Source: CAYJFG01 sp964369405
GTDB lineage: Bacteria > Bacillota > Clostridia > Oscillospirales > Acutalibacteraceae
Length of the DNA stretch: 24,525 nucleotides
Direction: 5' to 3'
Assembly (NCBI GenBank): GCA_964369405.1
Contig: CAYJGB010000028.1
Span: 1-24,525, forward strand
Both the position numbers and the translations under genes were made by a program. The notes under the pieces were generated by a model, which saw nothing but the letters and a program-made list of their open reading frames with translations, was not told the DNA's origin and did no database searches. The stretch's first letter is position 1, and each line of letters opens with the position of its first letter. Shown one piece after another: positions 7,896 through 14,009 of the stretch.

Positions 7896-9292
7896 TTTTT
7901 TGCACCTCCGAATAAGAAGTTTTTACGTAATCCTTTAAATCCGGAAATAGATTTTAGCATTAATCTAGATGCACCTACACCCATAATAAAGTTAGAAATA
8001 ACACCTACTAGTAAAGTGTAACCAAATGCATAAATTGTACCTGTTGTAGATGGGCCAAAGAAAGTTGATAATATATTAGTAGGTCCAAATACTAATAGTA
8101 AGATTAATGCAACAATTACAACTGTTATGTTACCATCGAAGATAGCTGAGAATGAATTTTTAGTACCTTTATCAATCGCTCTGTCAAGTGTTCTACCATT
8201 TCTAAGCTCTTCTTTAATACGCTCAGCCGTAATAATATTGGCATCAACACCCATACCTATGGATAGTATGATACCGGCTATACCCGGCAAGGTCATTGTA
8301 AAGCTTGGGAATACTGTAAAGTATCCTGAAATAGCCGCTAGTGAAATAGCAACTTGTCCTATTAAAGCTAGAACAGCAATAAACCCTGGTAATCTATAGT
8401 TAATAATCATAAATAAAGCTATTAAGATTAATGCTATAATACCTGCATAAGTCATAGCTATTAACGAAGACTCTCCAAGAGTTGGGCTGATTGAACCAAA
8501 TCCAGTAGTTTCTAGTTCAAACGGTAATGCACCCGCATTGATTTTAAGTGCTAAGTCAGTAGCTTCTTCAGCTGTAAAGTCACCAGAAATTGTACACACA
8601 CCGTCAGTAACAACAGTGTTTACAGATGGAGCAGATATCATAATATCGTCCATCCAAATAGATACAATTTGATTTAGATATTCTGTTGTAATTTCTTCAA
8701 AAATTACAGGGTCATTTAATTCTAAAAAGACTGCATATTGTTGAGTGTTTGTTTGTTCGTCTGTAGTTATTCCTGCTTGTGCGCTCTTAACATTAGAACC
8801 GTCCATTAAAATCTCTTCTGTGTCGCCTGTTGGAGTTTTATATACTATATCTCCATTTGAATCGATATCTTGAGATTCATAACTGTTACCAGGTCTAAAA
8901 GTAAGCTGAGCTGTTGCTGCAATTTCTTCTATTGCTTTCTCTGGGTCAAACTCAGTTTCGTCTTCTTTCCAAGGGTAGCGTAAGATTATACTATCTGTTG
9001 CTGAATCTTGATAAAGTTCGTAATCTGTAATGTTGTTAGAAACAAGTCTTGTTTCTATAATAGCTTTTGCTGATTCCAGTTGTTCGTCAGTAGCATCAAC
9101 TCCATCAGCTGGTTTAAAAGTAGCCTCTACTCCACCTCTGATGTCTATGCCCCATCTTATATCACCTACACCTTTTATAATGGTTGTTGTAATATCTCCG
9201 TACAATGTTGATACACCAAATACTGATGTATAACCTAATGCTAGGATTAAGATGGCAACGATAAAAAAGACTGGTTTTGAAACACGTTTCAT
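7892..9292 (-). CDS. secD: Protein translocase subunit SecD
   Basis: Large subunit of the SecDF export motor, about 466 residues. It has an N-terminal membrane segment, the conserved DIRGG motif just beyond it, a large extracytoplasmic region, and five C-terminal membrane segments containing GIAGIILSIGMGVDANI and the RIKEELRNG loop. The open frame begins seven codons earlier at a TTG (9313). The ATG at 9292 is preferred because GGAGG (complement of 9301-9305) lies eight bases ahead of it and would be inside the longer version. It overlaps secF by four bases. Relative to long Gram-negative SecD the periplasmic part is short, as is normal for Firmicutes. Confidence 0.94.
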   Translation of the reverse strand: MKRVSKPVFFIVAILILALGYTSVFGVSTLYGDITTTIIKGVGDIRWGIDIRGGVEATFKPADGVDATDEQLESAKAIIETRLVSNNITDYELYQDSATDSIILRYPWKEDETEFDPEKAIEEIAATAQLTFRPGNSYESQDIDSNGDIVYKTPTGDTEEILMDGSNVKSAQAGITTDEQTNTQQYAVFLELNDPVIFEEITTEYLNQIVSIWMDDIMISAPSVNTVVTDGVCTISGDFTAEEATDLALKINAGALPFELETTGFGSISPTLGESSLIAMTYAGIIALILIALFMIINYRLPGFIAVLALIGQVAISLAAISGYFTVFPSFTMTLPGIAGIILSIGMGVDANIITAERIKEELRNGRTLDRAIDKGTKNSFSAIFDGNITVVIVALILLLVFGPTNILSTFFGPSTTGTIYAFGYTLLVGVISNFIMGVGASRLMLKSISGFKGLRKNFLFGGAKK

Positions 9293-9330
9293 TCTCTTTT
9301 CCTCCAATGCCAATAATAAAATATCTGTTC

Positions 9331-9376
9331 AATAAAAAACTCTGTTGTATCTTTTAAATTACAGACATAACAGAGT
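9331..9376 (-). terminator. Terminator of the aminotransferase gene, overlapping the secD transcription start
   Basis: On the minus strand a stem (9376-9363 with 9352-9339; eight perfect pairs at the base, then a wobble and a mismatch, then more pairs) with a 10-base loop is followed by TTTTTTATT (9339-9331). It lies about 100 bases after the aminotransferase stop. The secD promoter -10 ends two bases before the stem begins, so transcripts starting there would lack the first five bases of the stem. Confidence 0.65.
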
Positions 9377-9377
9377 A

Positions 9378-9406
9378 ATTATATGTTTTTTTTTGTAAAA
9401 AGTCAA
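9378..9406 (-). promoter_or_regulatory. Promoter of secDF
   Basis: On the minus strand TTGACT (9406-9401), a 17-base spacer containing an A-tract, and TATAAT (9383-9378). Start is predicted near 9371, leaving a leader of about 79 bases to the secD ATG. One mismatch from consensus overall. Confidence 0.7.
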
Positions 9407-9473
9407 TGGAAATTAGGAATATTAATGCTTTAATTATGCAAATTTGTATATTTGTAATAATATTTAACTAATT

Positions 9474-10754
9474 TTATTGACATAAAAGTTTATCTACAGC
9501 TGCTTTTTTAACACATAAGCAAAATAATTCCATAGCAAGGTTTAACTCTTCTACTGATGGGAATGTTGGTGCAATACGTATATTGCTGTCTTTAGGGTCT
9601 TTTCCGTATGGGTATGTTGCTCCTGCTGATGTAAGCACTACACCTGCTTCTTTACAAAGCCCTACAACATTAGTAGCGCAACCTTCTAAAACATCAACAC
9701 TTACAAAGTATCCACCGTTAGGAACTGCCCAATTTGCAACTCCTGTGTTTGATAATTCGTTGTTTAGTTGAGTAAGAACTGCTTCAAAGCGTGGTTCTAA
9801 TATATCTTTATGCTTAGCCATATGTTCTTTTACGCCATCTACATCTTTTAAAAATTCGATATGACGTATCATATTTATTTTATCATAACCGATTGTTTGT
9901 AATTGATAACGATTTTTAAATACTTGAATATTTGCTTTTGATGATGCCATTGCAGCAACTCCAGCTCCTGGGAAAGTAACTTTAGATGTTGAACTAAAGA
10001 TTATAGGTAAATTCTCATTACCATATTTTTTGCACTCGTCCATTATGCTAAGAAGTGTGTCTGGTGTATCTGTAACATCATGTACACAGTATGCGTTATC
10101 CCACATAATTATAAAATCTTTTGCAGCTGGTTTTAACTTAGCAAATCTAGTAACTGTTTCATTAGAGTATGTTATTCCTTGTGGGTTAGAATATTTTGGA
10201 ACACACCATATACCTTTTACAGTGCTATCGTTATTTACATATTCTTCTACCATATCCATGTCAGGTCCGTTGTCTGTCATAGGTATATTTATCATTTTAA
10301 TGCCATAATATTCTGTTATTGCAAAGTGTCTGTCATACCCTGGTGTTGGACATAAAAACTTAACTTCTTCAAGTTGTCCCCAAGGTTTACACCCTGCTAG
10401 TCCTACTGTCATCATATGTGTAATTGTATCAAACATCATATTTAAGCTAGAGTTACCTCCAACTATAACTTCATCTGATTCAACTTCCATTAAATCTGCA
10501 AATAATTGTTTTGCTTTAGGTAAACCATCTACTACACCGTAATTTCTGCAATCTACACCATCATATTTTTCGCATTTACTCTCACTGCCAACTAAATCAA
10601 GCATTGGTAAAGAAATAACTAATTGTTCTTCTCCTGGCTTTCCTCTTGACATATCTAGTTTTAGCCCTTTTGACTTAAACTCTTCGTATTGTTTGTTAAG
10701 CTCGTTTTGTTTGTTAAGTAGCTCTTCACGACTTAAATTCAAATAACTATTCAT
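9474..10754 (-). CDS. Class I PLP-dependent aminotransferase, aspartate aminotransferase-like (MocR-type subgroup)
   Basis: 426-residue cytoplasmic fold-type I aminotransferase. The cofactor site is complete: SNPQG (189-193), D219-NAY, and the Schiff-base lysine K258 in SSTSKVTFPGAG, with the C-terminal substrate arginine in NIRIAPTFP near 390. The N-terminal LDMSRGKPG and the GVVDGLPKAKQLFADL segment resemble the aspartate aminotransferase subgroup related to the aminotransferase domain of MocR regulators, most members of which transfer the amino group between aspartate and 2-oxoglutarate. No DNA-binding domain is attached. AGGAGA precedes the ATG. It is monocistronic, with its own terminator. 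Exact substrate is not fixed by sequence. Confidence 0.88.
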   Translation of the reverse strand: MNSYLNLSREELLNKQNELNKQYEEFKSKGLKLDMSRGKPGEEQLVISLPMLDLVGSESKCEKYDGVDCRNYGVVDGLPKAKQLFADLMEVESDEVIVGGNSSLNMMFDTITHMMTVGLAGCKPWGQLEEVKFLCPTPGYDRHFAITEYYGIKMINIPMTDNGPDMDMVEEYVNNDSTVKGIWCVPKYSNPQGITYSNETVTRFAKLKPAAKDFIIMWDNAYCVHDVTDTPDTLLSIMDECKKYGNENLPIIFSSTSKVTFPGAGVAAMASSKANIQVFKNRYQLQTIGYDKINMIRHIEFLKDVDGVKEHMAKHKDILEPRFEAVLTQLNNELSNTGVANWAVPNGGYFVSVDVLEGCATNVVGLCKEAGVVLTSAGATYPYGKDPKDSNIRIAPTFPSVEELNLAMELFCLCVKKAAVDKLLCQ

Positions 10755-10793
10755 GGTATATTCTCCTAACTAAAATTCACATTTTTATTATAT

Positions 10794-10823
10794 CTTATAA
10801 TATTTTAATGCTTTTTGTGTTAA
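10794..10823 (-). promoter_or_regulatory. Candidate promoter of the aminotransferase gene
   Basis: On the minus strand TTAACA (10823-10818), 18 bases, TATAAG (10799-10794); a second hexamer TATAAT (10792-10787) lies right behind it. The -35 overlaps the left arm of a large inverted repeat (10819-10858), consistent with operator control. Motif-level evidence only. Confidence 0.4.
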
Positions 10824-10858
10824 AATGCAAGTTTTATTTTAATTTCTTGCATTTTAAC
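10819..10858. repeat. 13-bp perfect inverted repeat upstream of the aminotransferase gene
   Basis: gttaaaatgcaag (10819-10831) and its exact reverse complement (10846-10858) flank a 14-base spacer. There is no T-tract on either side, so it is not an obvious terminator. The core ATGCAA recurs at 10864, and taat-atgcaaatt-like sequence also occurs downstream of the gene at 9431-9444. Position over the -35 suggests a regulator binding site; a folded RNA element is the alternative. Confidence 0.5.
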
Positions 10859-10974
10859 TAATAATGCAAATTAATTTATCTGCTTATTTGTACTTTATTT
10901 ATTCTTATGCCATAATTTTTCAGACTTTAAAAGGAGGCTGTCGCATTTAGAAAATTGTTCATCAATTATACAAT

Positions 10975-11078
10975 CCCGTTGTTTATATATAGCACAATGT
11001 AAAATAGAACAACAAACCTGTAGGGGCGAAATCCATTTTCGCCCGTTGTTTATATATATAGCACAATGTAAAATAGAA
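10975..11078. repeat. Partial 67-bp tandem repeat with embedded GC-rich hairpin
   Basis: A segment beginning cccgttgtttatata and ending gcacaatgtaaaatagaa occurs at 10975-11009 and again at 11042-11078 (the second copy has an extra TA). Between them is a stem of eight pairs, gggcgaaa (11024-11031) with tttcgccc (11037-11044), preceded by ctgta. This GTAGGGGCG...CGCCC form, inferred from general familiarity, resembles short dispersed repeats common in clostridial intergenic DNA. The 444-base gap 10755-11198 otherwise holds only the aminotransferase promoter, a ggaggctgtcgc segment near 10933 and the manA hairpin. A 75-codon open frame across the repeats is not considered real. Confidence 0.7.
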
Positions 11079-11100
11079 TAATAATTAGCATTTTTATTTT

Positions 11101-11135
11101 TCTGCAAAATTAACGGGAGCATATGGAATGCTCCC
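11101..11135 (-). terminator. Probable terminator of the wall-polymer operon (after manA)
   Basis: gggagcat (11115-11122) pairs perfectly with atgctccc (11128-11135) around a five-base loop, 64 bases beyond the manA stop. Read on the minus strand it is followed by gttaattttgcag, a weak T-tract. It is GC-rich compared with its surroundings, which favours a terminator, but the tract is poor. Confidence 0.5.
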
Positions 11136-11198
11136 CTTCAAATACTTGTTAATATTAATCTTAGTGCTACTGCACCTTTTTTATTTTGTTCAACTGTT

Positions 11199-12149
11199 TT
11201 ACTCTTCTGCTCTCAATATTGTCATTGTTCCATCAAGTGTGAATGGACCATATTTATATGGAACTATAAAATTATCGCCTTGTTTTATAGGTATACCGTC
11301 AAATGTTCCACTTCCTTGTGCTACACTCATTAAAATATAATTCTTAGGCATTTCTACATCTAATTCTTCTTTTATATCGTACTTAATTACTTTGTAATAC
11401 TCACACTTCACTAGATTAGCTATAATGTTGCAATTTTCTCTTGTTATAATCGGTGTTGGCTTAACTTTAGCAACTTGTGGTGCTACTATTACATCTTCAC
11501 ACTGTTTATGATGTAGCTGTCTAGGCACACCGTTTTCTAGTCTATCATAATCATATATTCTATATACTAAATCACTGCTTTGTTGTATTTCTAAAATTAC
11601 TGTGCCTTTTGTTATTGCGTGTACTGTTCCAGGCTCTATTTGAAAGAAATCACCTTTTTGTACAGGTATCACTCTTAAAAAATTATCCCATTCTTTATTT
11701 TCTATCATTTTTTTCATTTCTGCACTGTCTTTAGCGTTATGTCCAATAATGATATTTGCATCTTTATCACAACTTAAAACATACCAACATTCAGTTTTTC
11801 CACGCTGTTTGTCCTCGTACATAAATGCATAGTTGTCATCTGGGTGAACTTGCACACTCAAATTTTCTTTAGCATCAATTATTTTAACTAGCAATGGAAA
11901 ATTATATTCAACCTCTTTTTTACCAAAAATTTCAGGATGTTCTTTCCACACATCTGACAATTTCTTTCCCTCTAATCGCCCAGAAGAAATAACACACTCT
12001 CCCTCAGGGTGAGCACTTATCCCCCAACATTCTCCAGCATTTTCGAATGGAACATCAAAACCAAACTCTTCTTTTAGTTTGTTGCCACCCCATATTTTTT
12101 GTTTAAAAATCGGTTTAATAAACATTACTTCTTTATTTAAATTTCTCAT
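11199..12149 (-). CDS. manA: Mannose-6-phosphate isomerase, class I
   Basis: Zinc-dependent cupin enzyme that interconverts fructose-6-phosphate and mannose-6-phosphate, feeding GDP-mannose or other mannose-derived sugars into glycan synthesis. The 316 residues match the short Firmicutes form. Candidate zinc ligands are visible as QVHPDD (His102), KTECWY (Glu120) and GTVHAI (His177); the N terminus has the IWGG motif at 19-22. AGAGGTG lies eight bases before the ATG. It is the last gene of the minus-strand wall-polymer operon, 38 bases after the SDR gene, which suggests that mannose or a derivative is part of the polymer, or simply that the isomerase is carried there. Confidence 0.93.
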   Translation of the reverse strand: MRNLNKEVMFIKPIFKQKIWGGNKLKEEFGFDVPFENAGECWGISAHPEGECVISSGRLEGKKLSDVWKEHPEIFGKKEVEYNFPLLVKIIDAKENLSVQVHPDDNYAFMYEDKQRGKTECWYVLSCDKDANIIIGHNAKDSAEMKKMIENKEWDNFLRVIPVQKGDFFQIEPGTVHAITKGTVILEIQQSSDLVYRIYDYDRLENGVPRQLHHKQCEDVIVAPQVAKVKPTPIITRENCNIIANLVKCEYYKVIKYDIKEELDVEMPKNYILMSVAQGSGTFDGIPIKQGDNFIVPYKYGPFTLDGTMTILRAEE

Positions 12150-12187
12150 AGAATATACACCTCTTAAATACTGTTTCTACTTTAAAA

Positions 12188-13234
12188 TTACACTTCATAA
12201 CCCCAGCTATTAATCAATCTTTTATACATTTCCTGTAAATCTACCGTTGCACTCCAACCTAACTTATTTATTTTTTCAGAACTTAACAATAATTTTGTAG
12301 GTGGTGCATATCCATACTCTAAATCGTTTTGTGGAATATCAAAAACTAGTTCAGTTTTACCGTTACTCATATCAGCAATAAGTTTTGCCATATCTTTAAT
12401 CATCATACTATTGTTTTCATTAACAACATTGTAGGCTTCTCCTACATTACCTTTGAACAAAATAGTTAAAATCCCTAGTACACAATCTTTTGTATAACAA
12501 TAATTACCAAAAGATTCTCCATTTGTATGAAGCACAATATCTTCTTGATTAATCAAACTTTTTGCAAATTGAGCAAAAACTCTACTCTCCTCGATGCTTA
12601 CACCAGCACCGAAAATTTGAGCTAATCTTGCAATTTTAATAGGCAAATTATATTGAGAATAATATGAAACGCTCATATTTTCAACCATTCTTTTGCCTTC
12701 AGAATAACAACTGCGAACAGATAAGTTATCAATATATCCTAACTCATCTTCTCGTATTCTATTATTACTTTCAACTTTTCCGTACATTTCCATTGAAGAT
12801 AAATAAACTATTGATTTAACGTTTTTAGTTCTAGCTAATTCATAAATATTTTTAGTACCTAAAACTGCTAAATCAATAGTACCCACTGGATTTGTCACTA
12901 ACTCTTTAGAATTAGTGATACTAGCCCCATGGATAATATAATCAATATCACAATCTACAGTGATTTTTTCATTTAAATCAGCTGTAATAAAACTTACATA
13001 TTTAAGATAATCACTAAAAACAACATTTGCTTTTTTGCTATCTCTTACCATTGCTAAAATTTTCATATTCAAATTATTTGCTTTTGAAATTTCTGCTAAC
13101 GATTTAACTAAAAATGAGCCTACAAGTCCAGTAGCTCCAGTAATTAAAATTGTTTTACTAGAGCAAAACTTTTCCCAGTCTATTTTATTATAAGCTACTA
13201 TCTCTTTTAAATCTTCACGTAATACATCAAACAT
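12188..13234 (-). CDS. NAD-dependent epimerase/dehydratase (extended SDR), intact
   Basis: Roughly 348-residue extended SDR. The cofactor motif TGATGLVG is intact (about residues 32-39 from the chosen start), as are the active-site YLSSMEMYG and the YxxxK pair Y177-SEG-K181. A GTG nine bases upstream opens the frame, but AGGG sits eight bases ahead of the ATG at 13234, so that ATG is preferred. It lies directly after the TarI/IspD-like gene, where TarJ (a different, zinc-type dehydrogenase) is found in ribitol teichoic acid clusters. A role in making the sugar or polyol phosphate that the cytidylyltransferase activates is a reasonable inference; the substrate is unknown. It is the best-preserved of three paralogous SDR domains in the window. 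Confidence 0.88.
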   Translation of the reverse strand: MFDVLREDLKEIVAYNKIDWEKFCSSKTILITGATGLVGSFLVKSLAEISKANNLNMKILAMVRDSKKANVVFSDYLKYVSFITADLNEKITVDCDIDYIIHGASITNSKELVTNPVGTIDLAVLGTKNIYELARTKNVKSIVYLSSMEMYGKVESNNRIREDELGYIDNLSVRSCYSEGKRMVENMSVSYYSQYNLPIKIARLAQIFGAGVSIEESRVFAQFAKSLINQEDIVLHTNGESFGNYCYTKDCVLGILTILFKGNVGEAYNVVNENNSMMIKDMAKLIADMSNGKTELVFDIPQNDLEYGYAPPTKLLLSSEKINKLGWSATVDLQEMYKRLINSWGYEV

Positions 13235-13260
13235 ACACTGCACCCTATCTGCATTAGAAA

Positions 13261-13989
13261 TTATCTAAATACATCTAAACTTTCTCTGTAATTTAATAAA
13301 GCTTTAAATAAAAAGTAATCTTCAGGAGTAGTAATTTTAATATTACCTCTCTCTCCCTCTACTAAAACAATGTCTTTCCCATATTTTTTACATAAAGTAC
13401 AAGAATCAACCACATTTTCATACGGTATATTTAGTTTGCGTTCCTCTTCATGTAATGCAATAATATCACCTAATCTAAAGCTCTGTGGTGCTTGTGCAAA
13501 ATAAGTGTTTTCTCTATTAGGAACATCTTTAATTTTTTTCTCATCTTCACTAATAATAACTGTTTCTACACAAGAAGTAGAAGTAATTGCAGAATTATAT
13601 TGCTCAACACTGCGAATATTTTTAGTAATAAGATTTTTTGATATAAGCGGTCTAACACCATCGTGAATTAACACAATAGCATCGTCATCATTATTTTCTT
13701 TAGCAGCCTTTAAAGCTCTATAAATTGAGTCTTGTCCAGTATTTCCACCAGGCACAATATTAACTACTTTACTTAAATTGAACTCTTTTAAAAGCTCTTT
13801 AGTAGTATCTATATATTCTTCTTTCATAGCAACATATATTTCATCAATTTCGTTGTGCTTTTCAAAATGCTTTAATGTATGAATAAAAATAGGTTTGCCA
13901 TCTACTACTAAAAATTGTTTTGGCTTTCCATCGTTCCCCATACGAGTTCCTGTTCCACCAGCAAAAATAATTGCAATTTTTTTAATCAT
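13261..13989 (-). CDS. ispD/tarI: IspD/TarI family cytidylyltransferase
   Basis: 242-residue enzyme that joins CMP from CTP to a phosphorylated polyol. Motifs of the family are complete: AGGTGTRMG (10-18), PKQFL (24-28), HDGVRP (109-114), QAPQSFRL (166-173) and KITTPEDY (218-225). IspD makes CDP-methylerythritol for isoprenoids; TarI makes CDP-ribitol for teichoic acids. The NIKITTPEDY ending, the PQSF form and the position between a TagF-like polymerase and an SDR favour a TarI-like wall-polymer role, but IspD activity is not excluded. AAGGAGA lies six bases before the ATG. It is 20 bases after the polymerase gene and about 26 before the SDR start. Confidence 0.88.
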   Translation of the reverse strand: MIKKIAIIFAGGTGTRMGNDGKPKQFLVVDGKPIFIHTLKHFEKHNEIDEIYVAMKEEYIDTTKELLKEFNLSKVVNIVPGGNTGQDSIYRALKAAKENNDDDAIVLIHDGVRPLISKNLITKNIRSVEQYNSAITSTSCVETVIISEDEKKIKDVPNRENTYFAQAPQSFRLGDIIALHEEERKLNIPYENVVDSCTLCKKYGKDIVLVEGERGNIKITTPEDYFLFKALLNYRESLDVFR

Positions 13990-14009
13990 AATTTTCTCCT
14001 TCTAAACTA

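Noticed and set aside
9293..9313. TTG start seven codons upstream of secD
   Set aside because: The extension contains the GGAGG that serves the ATG at 9292.
10895..11122. 75-codon minus-strand open frame
   Set aside because: It runs through the tandem repeat, so its protein contains the same repeated SILHCAIY segment twice as a consequence of the DNA repeat; no ribosome site.
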